DNA of 64,000 nt from Desulfuromonas sp. CSMB_57. Its GTDB lineage: Bacteria; Desulfobacterota; Desulfuromonadia; Desulfuromonadales; Syntrophotaleaceae. A model generated the notes under the pieces. The model made no database searches and was not told the origin of the DNA. It saw nothing but the letters and a program-made list of their open reading frames with translations. The stretch lies in assembly GCF_020194955.2 (NCBI RefSeq), contig NZ_JAFCIY020000023.1:248001-312000 (forward strand), written 5' to 3'. Every line of letters starts with the position of its first letter. Position 1 is the stretch's first letter. Positions 40,504 through 49,144 of the stretch are shown piece by piece. Made by a program: the position numbers and the translations under genes.

Positions 40504-40518
40504 GCAAGGATTGTGCCA
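40504..40518 (-). promoter_or_regulatory. sigma-54 promoter for the motA-motB-fliL... operon
   Basis: The minus strand reads TGGCACAATCCTTGC, an exact match to the -24/-12 pattern TGGCAC-N5-TTGC (GG-N10-GC). It is about 66 bases upstream of the motA ATG and downstream of a terminator, exactly where a promoter is needed. Sigma-54 control of early flagellar genes through an enhancer-binding protein is established in many polar-flagellate bacteria. Confidence 0.92.
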
Positions 40519-40712
40519 TGTTTGCCAACCGTCGCGGGTAATTGTCCGGAGGCCGTGATAAGGCCGTTTCGCAGGCTTCGAGCAGGGCCCATAAAGAGAG
40601 TCCTGTTTCTTGCAAGCCGGCAGAAGGTGGCATTTGTCGAAAAATTGACTCATGGAATTGGGGATTGAACCACGAATGGGGAAGTGGCGCCGGAAATGGC
40701 CTCTGATTATAA

Positions 40713-40741
40713 AAAAATGCCCCGAAAATCGGGGCATTTTT
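40713..40741 (-). terminator. intrinsic terminator after flgE
   Basis: A perfect 13-bp stem, AAAAATGCCCCGA with its complement, and a three-base loop are followed on the minus strand by a run of seven T. It ends about 36 bases after the flgE stop. The A-rich other side means it could also work in the opposite direction. It separates the flgB-flgE operon from motA. Confidence 0.92.
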
Positions 40742-40776
40742 ATGAGGCAATATTTTGACTGATCCAGCTTGGGACA

Positions 40777-42018
40777 CTAACGCTTGAGATTGATCAGTTC
40801 CGCCAGCATTTCATCGGTGGTGGTGATGACTTTGGAGTTGGCCTGGAAACCGCGCTGGGTGGTGATCATCTTGACGAATTCCGCCGCCAGATCCACCGTC
40901 GACTGCTCCAGGGCGTTGGTGAAGATGTTGCCCAGTTCGCTGCCGGGCAGGCCGATGCGCGGCGAACCCGATTCGGTGGTGGCCGAGTAGAGGTTGTTGC
41001 CTTCCTTCTGCAGGCCGCCGAAGTTGGAGAACTTGGCCAGCACCATGCGCGCCACGCTGACCTGCTGGCCGTTGGAATACTTGGCCAGCACGTTGCCCGA
41101 ATTGTCGATGCTGATGTTGGTCAGATTGCCCGCACCATAGCCGTCCTGGGAATGGGAAATGACTTGCGAATCGTTGGCGTACTGGGTGGTGTTCTGCAGG
41201 GCGAAATTGATGCTCTGGGGGGCGGTGCCGGCACCGAGGCTGAGGGGGCCGAGGGTGGTGGTGCCGCCGGCGGCTTGCCGGCCGCTGGTGTCGAACACCA
41301 GGGAGCCGCCGTCCGTAGCGGAGGAGAACACCGTGGTGTTGTTCGCGTCCACCACGTGCCAGTCCCAATTATTGTCCGCCGTTTTCGAAAAGTAGGTGGT
41401 CAGCAGATGGGTGTTGCCCAGAGAATCGTAGACGTCCGTCGAGTGGGCATAGTTGTAGGTACTCGGATCGGCGGGATCGAAGGTTCCGGTAACGGTGGCG
41501 GCATTGGCGTCGAGATTGGTGGACAGATTGATGGTGCCGGTCATCTTGGCCGGGATACCATCATTGATATCCACCCGGATGTCGGTGGAACCGCCGGTGG
41601 AGAGCACCCCGTTGTTGTAGGGTTTGCCCTGCATCCGGTAGCCTTCCGGGGTGATCAGGTAGCCATTGCCGTCGAAACGAAAGGAACCGGCCCGGGTAAA
41701 GAGCAGGTTTTCGCTGCCCGCTTCCCGCACCACGAACAGGCCTTCTCCCTCGATGGCCAGGTCCGTATCCGATTTGGTGGTTTCGAAGGTGCCTTGGGCA
41801 AAGAGGGTGTCGACCTTGGCCAAGCCGGTGCCGCGACCGACCTGGGAGGCGCCGCCGGAACCGTTGACGGAACTGGCCAGCAGGTCCGAAAAGATGGTGC
41901 GGCTGGACTTGAAGCCGACCGTGTTGGTGTTGGCGATGTTGTTGCCGATGACGGACATGGCGGTGCCGTTGGTGTTCATGCCGCTGATGCCGCTGTACAG
42001 TGCGCTGGAAAGGGACAT
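40777..42018 (-). CDS. flgE: flagellar hook protein FlgE
   Basis: 413 residues with the axial N-terminus LSSALYSGISGMNTNGTAMSVIGNNIANTNTVGFKSSRTIFSDLL and C-terminal STVDLAAEFVKMITTQRGFQANSKVITTTDEMLAELINLKR. The middle region is Thr/Asn/Gly rich. FlgE is the hook subunit. AAGGAGCGAAC precedes the ATG. It is the last gene before the intrinsic terminator. Confidence 0.96.
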   Translation of the reverse strand: MSLSSALYSGISGMNTNGTAMSVIGNNIANTNTVGFKSSRTIFSDLLASSVNGSGGASQVGRGTGLAKVDTLFAQGTFETTKSDTDLAIEGEGLFVVREAGSENLLFTRAGSFRFDGNGYLITPEGYRMQGKPYNNGVLSTGGSTDIRVDINDGIPAKMTGTINLSTNLDANAATVTGTFDPADPSTYNYAHSTDVYDSLGNTHLLTTYFSKTADNNWDWHVVDANNTTVFSSATDGGSLVFDTSGRQAAGGTTTLGPLSLGAGTAPQSINFALQNTTQYANDSQVISHSQDGYGAGNLTNISIDNSGNVLAKYSNGQQVSVARMVLAKFSNFGGLQKEGNNLYSATTESGSPRIGLPGSELGNIFTNALEQSTVDLAAEFVKMITTQRGFQANSKVITTTDEMLAELINLKR

Positions 42019-42090
42019 GTCGTTCGCTCCTTGTGGGGACCGCGTCGGTCGGTCGGCGGTCCGCGAACCTCCTCGAGAGGACCGGTTCGG

Positions 42091-42465
42091 CTAGGCAATA
42101 ATGGCGCTGTCGATATGGGTAAAAACGTTTTCTTTGAGCTGGGTCGAGTCCAACACGGTTACCACCTGGCGATGTTTGACGCTGACGATCAGGGCCTTGT
42201 CGTCCAGCAGTACCAGTGCCTCCCGCCCGCCCTTGGCCGCCACCCGGTCCACGGCTCCGTCCAGGCGGGCCAGGTCCGTGTCGTTCAGGTGGATGCCGCG
42301 ACCATCCATGCGCTCCCGGGCATGGCGGGAGAATCCCACGGCCTTGCTTTCCAGTTGCCGCTCCAAGATTTCGGCAAAGCCGCCGTTCTTCTGGTTGCCG
42401 CCTGCGGTCGGTTTGGCGGCGGTCGGCAGCAGCGGCTGCGGCAGGATGCGGATGGGACCGGTCAT
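42091..42465 (-). CDS. flagellar operon protein, TIGR02530 type
   Basis: 124 residues with the conserved core FSRHARERMDGRGIHLNDTDLARLDGAVDRVAAKGGREALVLLDDKALIVSVKHRQVVTVLD, which matches the TIGR02530 flagellar operon protein family found between flgD and flgE in Firmicutes and Deltaproteobacteria. Function is poorly known; a link to hook assembly is inferred from position. The ATG overlaps the flgD stop (ATGA). Confidence 0.9.
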   Translation of the reverse strand: MTGPIRILPQPLLPTAAKPTAGGNQKNGGFAEILERQLESKAVGFSRHARERMDGRGIHLNDTDLARLDGAVDRVAAKGGREALVLLDDKALIVSVKHRQVVTVLDSTQLKENVFTHIDSAIIA

Positions 42466-43118
42466 TGGCTCACTGCACTGACGGTGGCCAGGGCACTCAT
42501 GCTGAAGGCGCCGGCGGCGGTGGTGAGTTGGCCGTCGAGACCGGTCAGGTCGACCCCGCTCACCGTGGTTCGCACCAGGGGGGCACCGCCGCTGACCCGC
42601 TCGCCGCCCAGCCAGGCTTGGAGTTCGAGTTGGTAATTGCCCGCGGCCAGGGGTTTGCCGTTGCCGTCGGTGCCGTCCCAGGAGAAAAAGTGCTGGCCGG
42701 CTTTGAGATTGCTGCCTTCGAGAACCGCAACGATTTGATCATGGCTGTTGCGCACCACCAACTCCACCTGGTCCACCGCACCGGTCAGATAGTAGCCGAG
42801 CCGGGTATCGGCGGCGCCCAGGGTAACCTGGCCGGTCTCAACCGCCACCTGTTTGCCGATCATGGACAGCGCGGACATCTGCAGCATGTTGGCCTGGCCG
42901 CTTTCCAGGCTTTGCAACTGGCTGTTAACGGCGAACAGCTGTTCCAGGGTGCTGAATTGGGCCAGTTGCGCCGTGAACTCCGTGGGATCGTTGGGGTTCA
43001 GGGGATCCTGGTTCTGCAGTTGGGTGACCAGCAGCAGCAGGAAATCGTCCTTGCCCAGGGCGCTGACGCTGCTGGTGAGGGCATTGGATGTGCTGGTCAC
43101 GGAATTGATGGCTGTCAT
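42462..43118 (-). CDS. flgD: hook cap protein FlgD
   Basis: 218 residues with the FlgD N-terminal signature DFLLLLVTQLQNQDPLNPNDPTEFTAQLAQFSTLEQL and a C-terminal FLG_Ig-like part (HFFSWDGTDGNGKPLAAGNYQLEL). FlgD caps the growing hook. It lies between fliK and the TIGR02530 gene. Complete length. Confidence 0.95.
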   Translation of the reverse strand: MTAINSVTSTSNALTSSVSALGKDDFLLLLVTQLQNQDPLNPNDPTEFTAQLAQFSTLEQLFAVNSQLQSLESGQANMLQMSALSMIGKQVAVETGQVTLGAADTRLGYYLTGAVDQVELVVRNSHDQIVAVLEGSNLKAGQHFFSWDGTDGNGKPLAAGNYQLELQAWLGGERVSGGAPLVRTTVSGVDLTGLDGQLTTAAGAFSMSALATVSAVSQ

Positions 43119-43136
43119 GGCTTTGACGACCTTTCT

Positions 43137-44984
43137 CTAGATTCGCAGGCTCAGCCCGCTGACGGTCGAAGAGGGGTTGGCGGCCGCCGCAACCGGTGCG
43201 AGCGCCTGTAGGTTCCCCTCGCTTTGTTCTCGGGACCCGCGGCCTTGGCCGTGGGCGGAGCCCTGCTGCTGGAATTGCTGCTGAAACTGCTGCTGGCCGT
43301 GGGCGCTGGCCTGCCGCTGATCGATGCCGATCTGAATGCTGTCCAGGCGCAGCCCCTGTTGTTGCAAGGCTTCCTGCAATTGCGGCAGGGAGCGTTCGAG
43401 GACGCCCTGGACCTCGCTGCTCTGGGCCAGCAGACGGACCTGGATGCGATCCTGCTCCTGAATCAGCTCCAGGTGCACCTGGCCCAGTTCCGCCGGTTGC
43501 AGGTCCATGGTCAATCTCTGGCCGCCCTGGAAAGAACGCAGGGAAAGACGCTGAACGACCTGATCCAGGATTTCCTGTTCGGCCATGAAAGGGGTTCCTG
43601 CCGATGGGGGCGGTACGGATTCACGGGTTGGAACCGGACCGTCGGCCTGGCGGAGGCCGGTCGGCAGCGGCCAGGCCACATCCCCCCTGGGAGAGGCGGC
43701 GGCAACGGAACCCGTCGTTTCGCCGAGTTCCTGCTCCATGGCAGCTGAGACCTGGAGAGAACCCGCTTCGGTCATTAAAGCCGGGGCGGCGCTGCTACCC
43801 GGGAACATGGGGGACGGCTGCAGATCCGTTGCTGCCGGTCCTGAGTTGCCTCTGGCCGCCTCGGGGCGGGAGACCTGCAGGAGTTGCTCAAAACGGGTCT
43901 CGGACAACTCCGATGGACGGGTCCCGGGGCGGGCCGGTTGCGACGGCGCCGGGTTGTTGACCATGATCGTCATGACCGCCGGCGGGGGTTCTGCTGCCGT
44001 AGTTTGGGGCGCGGCGGGGCTTGCGTCCGTGTGAAGGTGCGTGACCGAGGTGTCGCGGGAGATGGCGGATCCGGTGTCGCTCAGACCCACGGATTGCGGT
44101 GCGACAGGCCGGGAGTTGCTGCCGCTGCTTTCCAAAGCTGCGGCCTGTTTGGTGCCGGCGGCCTGATCTTGAAATGCGGGAGGGGCGGCAACGGCGCCCG
44201 CTGCCCGGGAAGTCGGCCAATGCTGGGCGGTTGCGCCCATCGCGGCGCCGGACCGGCCCTCGGCGAGGGAGGGTGCTGTCGGGGGTGTTGTGGACGTTGT
44301 GGACGCTGTGGCCTCCGTTGTGGACTCCGTTGTGGACTCCGTTGTGGCAGAGGGCGGTCCGATTGCCGGCGCGGCGATAGGTTCGGCGGCTCGTGGCCGG
44401 ACTTCGGCGACAGCCGGTATGGACGGCATGCTATGGGATTCGTCCAAGGTGGAGAACGACTGGTCGGCGGTTGGCGGGGCGGTCGCGACATCCGGTGCCG
44501 GATAGTTGTTTTCTACCCAGGTCGGGGCGAGAGTCTGTCCCTCAGGCAGGTGGAGACGTTCCGGATCGCCGTTTTTGGTGGCGGTCCATGCTTCCTCTTC
44601 GGGCAGAGTGGCCGTCGGCGCCGGTGCGGGCGACGGAGGGAACAGGCCGAAAGCCATCTCGCCGGCCGATTCCGGAGAAGGGGGTTGCTTGTTTGTTCGG
44701 GCTTGCGCGGGGAGAGCTTGCGACAGCCGCTGATCGTTGTCGGACGAGGTGCCGGTCGGATTTTTCCGGAATCCATGGGACCCCGCGTCAGGAACCGCAC
44801 CAGATGGGAAATCGGCGGCCACCGGCCTCTGCTCCGCCTGCAGAGTCGGCTCAGGAGTTGTTTCCTGCTGTATCCCGTTCAGCAGCGCGCCGAAATCGAC
44901 GGCGGCCTCCGCTGCAGCGGCAGGCTGGGCGCCTTGGGAAACCGGGTTGGCAACGGGCGCCAGGATGGCGGATAGCATCTGCAT
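43137..44984 (-). CDS. fliK: flagellar hook-length control protein FliK
   Basis: 615 residues. The first 450 residues are low-complexity, rich in Pro, Ala, Thr and Ser, including a short TTES repeat. The C-terminal Flg_hook domain is clear: GGQRLTMDLQPAELGQVHLELIQEQDRIQVRLLAQSSEVQGVLERSLPQLQEAL. FliK acts as a molecular ruler that triggers FlhB switching. A glutamine-rich stretch (GQQQFQQQFQQQG) follows the domain. Length is above average. Confidence 0.92.
   Translation of the reverse strand: MQMLSAILAPVANPVSQGAQPAAAAEAAVDFGALLNGIQQETTPEPTLQAEQRPVAADFPSGAVPDAGSHGFRKNPTGTSSDNDQRLSQALPAQARTNKQPPSPESAGEMAFGLFPPSPAPAPTATLPEEEAWTATKNGDPERLHLPEGQTLAPTWVENNYPAPDVATAPPTADQSFSTLDESHSMPSIPAVAEVRPRAAEPIAAPAIGPPSATTESTTESTTEATASTTSTTPPTAPSLAEGRSGAAMGATAQHWPTSRAAGAVAAPPAFQDQAAGTKQAAALESSGSNSRPVAPQSVGLSDTGSAISRDTSVTHLHTDASPAAPQTTAAEPPPAVMTIMVNNPAPSQPARPGTRPSELSETRFEQLLQVSRPEAARGNSGPAATDLQPSPMFPGSSAAPALMTEAGSLQVSAAMEQELGETTGSVAAASPRGDVAWPLPTGLRQADGPVPTRESVPPPSAGTPFMAEQEILDQVVQRLSLRSFQGGQRLTMDLQPAELGQVHLELIQEQDRIQVRLLAQSSEVQGVLERSLPQLQEALQQQGLRLDSIQIGIDQRQASAHGQQQFQQQFQQQGSAHGQGRGSREQSEGNLQALAPVAAAANPSSTVSGLSLRI
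44287..44350. repeat. short tandem repeat inside fliK
   Basis: On the plus strand two gttgtggac units, one variant and two gttgtggactcc units plus a partial copy occur in a row. On the coding strand they encode Thr-Thr-Glu-Ser repeats in the ruler region of FliK. All units are multiples of three bases, so copy-number change keeps the frame and would alter ruler length. Confidence 0.85.
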
Positions 44985-45057
44985 GGATCGATCACCTTCG
45001 CAAAACGGAGTTGGCAGGTGAAAATCCAGGCAGCAGGCGGGTGCTCGGCTCGGCCTC

Positions 45058-45576
45058 CTAATCCCGCGCCAGAGCGGGGAAGGAGCGGCTCAGGGTCACG
45101 GCGGAGGCGGGGTCCATGTTGTCCAGGATCCGGCCCGCGGCCTTGACCTTCATGCCCTGCAGGATTTCCACGGCGAGCTGTTGTTCGAGTTTGGCCAGCA
45201 CGGCGGCGGCGTTGGCCGGCTCCATGCGTTCGTACATCTGGCTGAGAAGTTTGATTTTGCCGGCTTCCTGCTCATCTTTGCGCTGGGTCAACCGGGACAC
45301 TTCCTCTCGAACCTTTTCCAGCTCGCTTAACCTCTTATCGACTTCGGCGGATAAAGTCTTTAGCTCTAATTCGCGTTGATCGAGGGCCTGTTCACGCTGG
45401 CGGAGGCGTTCCAGTTCGGTGCGGATGGCGACATCCATGCGGCGCTCGGCCACGGCGGTGTTGGCGATGCCGCCGGCGGTACCGGGAGCGGCATTGTCCG
45501 CCTGCAAGGCGGTGGTGCGGGCGCTCAGCAACAGGGCGCCGGCCAACATGAGGACTGCCAGGGGACGGTGGTTCAT
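45058..45576 (-). CDS. motE: MotE-like flagellar protein (MgtE N-type domain)
   Basis: 172 residues: an N-terminal signal or anchor helix (PLAVLMLAGALLLSARTTA), a long coiled coil (LERLRQREQALDQRELELKTLSAEVDKRLSELEKVREEV) and a C-terminal MgtE_N-like domain (MYERMEPANAAAVLAKLEQQLAVEILQGM). This layout fits MotE, described as a stator chaperone that helps MotC or MotB. Its ATG overlaps the fliJ stop as ATGA. MotE was defined in other bacteria, so the symbol is by similarity only. Confidence 0.8.
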   Translation of the reverse strand: MNHRPLAVLMLAGALLLSARTTALQADNAAPGTAGGIANTAVAERRMDVAIRTELERLRQREQALDQRELELKTLSAEVDKRLSELEKVREEVSRLTQRKDEQEAGKIKLLSQMYERMEPANAAAVLAKLEQQLAVEILQGMKVKAAGRILDNMDPASAVTLSRSFPALARD

Positions 45577-46013
45577 AATACCTCCTTGTCGCGGCGCAGG
45601 GCCAGTTCGTCCAGTTGCACCATTTCCTGCCGCAGCAATTCCTGCCGATGTTCTGCTGCCTTTTTTTCCCGGAGCTTCTCCAACAGCTTGCGATCCTTGC
45701 TGGCTTCCACCAGGGATTGGCGCCGCTGTTCGATGGTGTGGCGCAATTTTTCGGCCTGGCCCAGCAATTTTTTCAGCTGTTCGGCCTGGCGCCGCAGGCT
45801 GTTTTCATACAGCAGCAGTTCCTGCAGCCCGATACCGTCATCCCGCCGGGTTTCAAATTCCGCCTGCTGTGCCGTCAGAGCGTGCCGGCCGGCACTGATG
45901 GTGCGCTCCAGTTCCGCTTCCTGGGCGAGGGTTTCCAGCAATTCCTGCCGGGCGCGATTTTCCAGCAGAACACGGTAGTTGAGCAGGGGTTGGAGTTTGA
46001 ATGCCGGGGTCAT
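45573..46013 (-). CDS. fliJ: flagellar export protein FliJ
   Basis: 146 residues, almost wholly coiled coil (LQPLLNYRVLLENRARQELLETLAQEAELERTI; NSLRRQAEQLKKLLGQAEKLRHTIEQRRQSLVEASKDRKLLEKL). FliJ sits in the FliI ring and links it to FlhA. Sequence conservation is low, but size, coiled coil and position after fliI support the call. Confidence 0.9.
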   Translation of the reverse strand: MTPAFKLQPLLNYRVLLENRARQELLETLAQEAELERTISAGRHALTAQQAEFETRRDDGIGLQELLLYENSLRRQAEQLKKLLGQAEKLRHTIEQRRQSLVEASKDRKLLEKLREKKAAEHRQELLRQEMVQLDELALRRDKEVL

Positions 46014-46058
46014 GACGCAAGCCTCATGTTGCAGGGAATCGAAAGGTCCAAACCGTCG

Positions 46059-47360
46059 TTACAGGTCCAAGCCGCGCAGCTGCTCGACGGTGCCGGCCAG
46101 ATCGACGGTTTCGTCGACGCTCTGCCGCAAAAAGGCGTTGACCGCATCGATGCGGGACAGGGCGAAGTCGATGCGGGGATTGCTGCCGTTTTTGTAAGCC
46201 CCGATGTTGATGAGTTCCTCGGCCTCCTGGTAGGTGGCGAGCACCTCCCGGAATCGGCCGCTCAGATCGCGATGGTCCGGATCCACGACGGCGTTCATGA
46301 CTCGGCTGGCCGAATGCAGAATGTCGATGCAGGGATAGTGATTGCGGGCCGCCAGGCGACGGGACAGCACGATATGGCCGTCGAGAATGGAGCGGACCGC
46401 GTCGGCGATGGGCTCGTTCATGTCGTCCCCCTCCACCAGCACCGTGTACAGGCCGGTGATGCTGCCGGCCTCCCGAAACCGGCCGGCCCGCTCCAGCAGC
46501 TTGGGCAGGCTGGCGAACACCGAGGGGGTGTAGCCCTTGGTGGTCGGCGGCTCGCCGATGGCCAGGCCGACCTCGCGCATGGCCATGGCAAAGCGGGTGA
46601 CGGAGTCCATCATCAACAGCACGTTTTGCCCCTGGCCGCAGAAATATTCGGCGATGGTGGTGGCGACGAAGGCGCCGCGCATGCGCAGCAGGGGGGACTG
46701 GTCGGAGGTGGCCACCACCACCACGGAACGGGCCAGCCCTTCCGGGCCCAGATCCCGCTCGATGAATTCCCGCACCTCCCGGCCCCGTTCGCCGATGAGG
46801 GCGATAACATTGATGTCCGCCCGGGTGTGGCGGGCAATCATCCCCAGCAGAGTGCTTTTGCCCACGCCGCTGCCGGCCATGATGCCCATGCGCTGCCCCA
46901 GGCCGCAGGTCAACAGGCCGTTCATGGCACGGACGCCGAGATCCAGGGGGGCATCGATATTGTCCCGTTCCATGGGACCGGCCGGCAACGCATAGAGGGG
47001 CAGTTCCGTGTCCATGACCGGCACCTCCCCGGTGTCGAGGGGCTGACCCATGGCATCCACCACCCGCCCCAGCAGCGCATTGCCGACGGGCAGGGAGGCG
47101 CAGTTGCGGACCACCCGGATGCGGCTGCCGGGTCCGAGTCCGCGCAGTTCTCCGAGGGGCATGAGCAGAGCCCGGGAATCGCGGAAACCGACCACCTCGG
47201 CCGGAATCGGCAGGCCGCCGTCCCGGGGGAAAAGTTCGCACAGGGTACCGACGGTCGCCGCCGGACAATAGCCTTCCACCACCAGGCCGACGATCTGGGT
47301 GATCTTGCCGCTGACCTGAAAGGAACTGAGATTGTCGAAGCAGCGCAGCAGGCGATCCAT
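46059..47360 (-). CDS. fliI: flagellum-specific ATP synthase FliI
   Basis: 433 residues with Walker A GIMAGSGVGKSTLLGMIARH, ALIGERGREVREFIERDLG, DSVTRFAMAMREVGLAIGEPP and SRRLAARNHYPCIDIL, all typical of type III export ATPases. It forms a ring with FliJ at the export gate. Its start overlaps the fliH stop by one base (TGATGG). Confidence 0.97.
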   Translation of the reverse strand: MDRLLRCFDNLSSFQVSGKITQIVGLVVEGYCPAATVGTLCELFPRDGGLPIPAEVVGFRDSRALLMPLGELRGLGPGSRIRVVRNCASLPVGNALLGRVVDAMGQPLDTGEVPVMDTELPLYALPAGPMERDNIDAPLDLGVRAMNGLLTCGLGQRMGIMAGSGVGKSTLLGMIARHTRADINVIALIGERGREVREFIERDLGPEGLARSVVVVATSDQSPLLRMRGAFVATTIAEYFCGQGQNVLLMMDSVTRFAMAMREVGLAIGEPPTTKGYTPSVFASLPKLLERAGRFREAGSITGLYTVLVEGDDMNEPIADAVRSILDGHIVLSRRLAARNHYPCIDILHSASRVMNAVVDPDHRDLSGRFREVLATYQEAEELINIGAYKNGSNPRIDFALSRIDAVNAFLRQSVDETVDLAGTVEQLRGLDL

Positions 47361-48052
47361 CAGGGCTGGTCCAGGGTAGCGAGAAGATTGCGGCGGATTT
47401 CTTCCAGTTGACTGTCGATGGTGGCATCCACCTCGCCGAACTCCGATTCGACCAGGCAGCCGCCCCGGGCGATGGCGGGATCGCCCTGCATGGTCAGATT
47501 TTGCAGGCCGCTGATGCCCGCCAGAAACAGGGGTTTGTGTTCGGCCACCCGGGCCAGATCGTCCGGATGCACCCGGAGGTGATAGCTGTCGGCCTGCACG
47601 GCGGCACGCATGGCGCGCTCGATGGTGGTCAGAATGATCTGTGGATCGGAGCGGACTTCGCAGTGGATGACCTGCCGTGCCACGGACATGACCAGGCGCA
47701 GCATGTCGTGACTGCTGTTGCGCAGCAGAGAACCTCGCAGCCGGGTGACCTCGTCCAGGACCTGGGCCAGCATGTCCGCCGCGCTGCCGAGGCGTTCCCG
47801 CTCCTCCTGCAGTGCTGCTTCGCGGCCCTGGCGGTAGGCGACGGCCAGCTGTTCCTCCAGATCCGGCGGGGTTGCCACGGGCACTGCATCCTGGGCCGGA
47901 AAAGCCTCCTCGGCGGTTTCCGGATGACCGGCGCCGGCCGGTTCGGCGACCACCCAGGATTGCTCGTCCGCGCCTTCGCTGCCGAATTCGCGGAACTGGA
48001 TGCGCTTGAGATCCTGCAGGTCGTTGATGCGCAGCACTTTAGACGAGAGCAT
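47360..48052 (-). CDS. fliH: flagellar assembly protein FliH
   Basis: 230 residues. The middle is Glu/Gln-rich coiled coil (LEEQLAVAYRQGREAALQEERERLGSAADML) and the C-terminal half is FliH/V-ATPase E-like (MLRLVMSVARQVIHCEVRSDPQIILTTIERAMRAA). FliH regulates FliI and tethers it to FliN. Its ATG overlaps fliG by 14 bases with GGAGGACAGG before it. Confidence 0.93.
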   Translation of the reverse strand: MLSSKVLRINDLQDLKRIQFREFGSEGADEQSWVVAEPAGAGHPETAEEAFPAQDAVPVATPPDLEEQLAVAYRQGREAALQEERERLGSAADMLAQVLDEVTRLRGSLLRNSSHDMLRLVMSVARQVIHCEVRSDPQIILTTIERAMRAAVQADSYHLRVHPDDLARVAEHKPLFLAGISGLQNLTMQGDPAIARGGCLVESEFGEVDATIDSQLEEIRRNLLATLDQP

Positions 48053-49061
48053 CCTGTCCTCCGCGTCCGGGGATCATGATCTTGCCTTCCTCCTCCAGCT
48101 TCAGGGCCAGCTTGACGATTTCCTGCTGAACCATCTCCACCTCGGACAATTTGACCGGCCCCATGGCTTCCAGGTCGTCCTGGATCATTTCCGCAGCACG
48201 TTCGGAAATGTTGTCGAATATCTTTTCCTTTAGCAATTCTGATGCCGATTTCAGGGCCAGGGTCAGCTGGCTGTTGTTGACCTCCCGCAGCAGCAACTGC
48301 AGGGTGCGGCCGTCCATTTTCGCCATGTCCTCGAAGGTGAACATCTGCTTGCGGATGTTTTCCGCCAGTTCGAGATCGTTTTTCTCGATGTTGGACAGGA
48401 TGGTGCGGTCGGCGCCCCGACCAAGATGGTTGATGATGTCCACGGCTCGACCGATGCCGCCGATTTTATGCTGTTCCTTGTGCGCCACGACCCGGATTTC
48501 CTGCTGCAGGGCGCTCTCGATCTGGGTGAAGATTTCCGGCGAAACCTTGTCGATTTTGGCCACCCGGTACATGATGTCGGATTGGGCGTCCTCGGGCAGG
48601 AAACTGAGGATCTTGGCTGCATGGTCGACGCGCTGGGTGGACAGGATCACGGCGATGGTCTGGGGATGCTCGCTGCCGAGCAGACTGGCCACCATGCGCG
48701 GTTCCATCATGGTGATGGTTTCCAGGGGGCGGTAGCCGGATTCCGCGCCGTCGAGGCCGAGGGCCATCTGCTCCATGAGTTTTTGCACCCGGTCCTGGGA
48801 GCCGCTGTTGGCGATGGCCTTTTTGACAAACTCGTTGCTGCGGACGAAAATCCCGGAATTTTGCTGTTGGGCCTGGGAAAACTCCTCCAGCACCTGACGG
48901 GAAATATCCGCCGGAATATGCTCGATGGCCAACATGCAGCGGCTGATTTCCCGCACTTCACCATCCGAGAGGGTTTCGAAAGCCTTGGCCGTCGCCTCCT
49001 CGCCCAGACAGAGCAGCAGAACGGCGGCTTTTTCCGGTCCGGTCATTTTACTGAAATTCAT
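48039..49061 (-). CDS. fliG: flagellar motor switch protein FliG
   Basis: 340 residues with the three-domain FliG layout: MTGPEKAAVLLLCLGEEATAKAFETL, GSEHPQTIAVILSTQRVDHAAKIL and a C-terminal torque helix (TFEDMAKMDGRTLQLLLREVNNSQLTLALKSASELLKEKIFDNISERAAEMI). It couples MotA to the MS ring. The gap to fliF contains heptamer repeats. Confidence 0.97.
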   Translation of the reverse strand: MNFSKMTGPEKAAVLLLCLGEEATAKAFETLSDGEVREISRCMLAIEHIPADISRQVLEEFSQAQQQNSGIFVRSNEFVKKAIANSGSQDRVQKLMEQMALGLDGAESGYRPLETITMMEPRMVASLLGSEHPQTIAVILSTQRVDHAAKILSFLPEDAQSDIMYRVAKIDKVSPEIFTQIESALQQEIRVVAHKEQHKIGGIGRAVDIINHLGRGADRTILSNIEKNDLELAENIRKQMFTFEDMAKMDGRTLQLLLREVNNSQLTLALKSASELLKEKIFDNISERAAEMIQDDLEAMGPVKLSEVEMVQQEIVKLALKLEEEGKIMIPGRGGQDALV

Positions 49062-49082
49062 AATGGCAAAACCAGTAACTTC

Positions 49083-49106
49083 AGACTGAAGGCTGAAGGC
49101 TGAAGG
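49083..49106. repeat. heptamer (CTGAAGG-type) repeat in the fliF-fliG gap
   Basis: Three consecutive CTGAAGG units occur here in a single orientation, with no inverted partner. They are the same units found in the flgH-flgI and flhB-flhA gaps. They lie directly upstream of the fliG start on the coding strand side. Confidence 0.85.
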
Positions 49107-49144
49107 GGAGTATATGGGCAGAGAAGGTATTCATGCCGAGTTCC

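Larger units (their letters stand above)
40439..40776. other. boundary between the flgE operon end and the motA operon start
   Basis: This 338-base gap holds a minus-strand sigma-54 promoter (40504-40518) close to motA and an intrinsic terminator (40713-40741) just past flgE. The roughly 190 bases between them contain no recognisable ORF; they could hold enhancer sites for a FleQ/FlrC-type activator, but none was identified by eye. Confidence 0.7.

Noticed and set aside
41152-42636. Long plus-strand ORF opposite flgE and the TIGR02530 gene
   Set aside because: Low-complexity Gly-rich translation with no family, antisense to well-supported genes.
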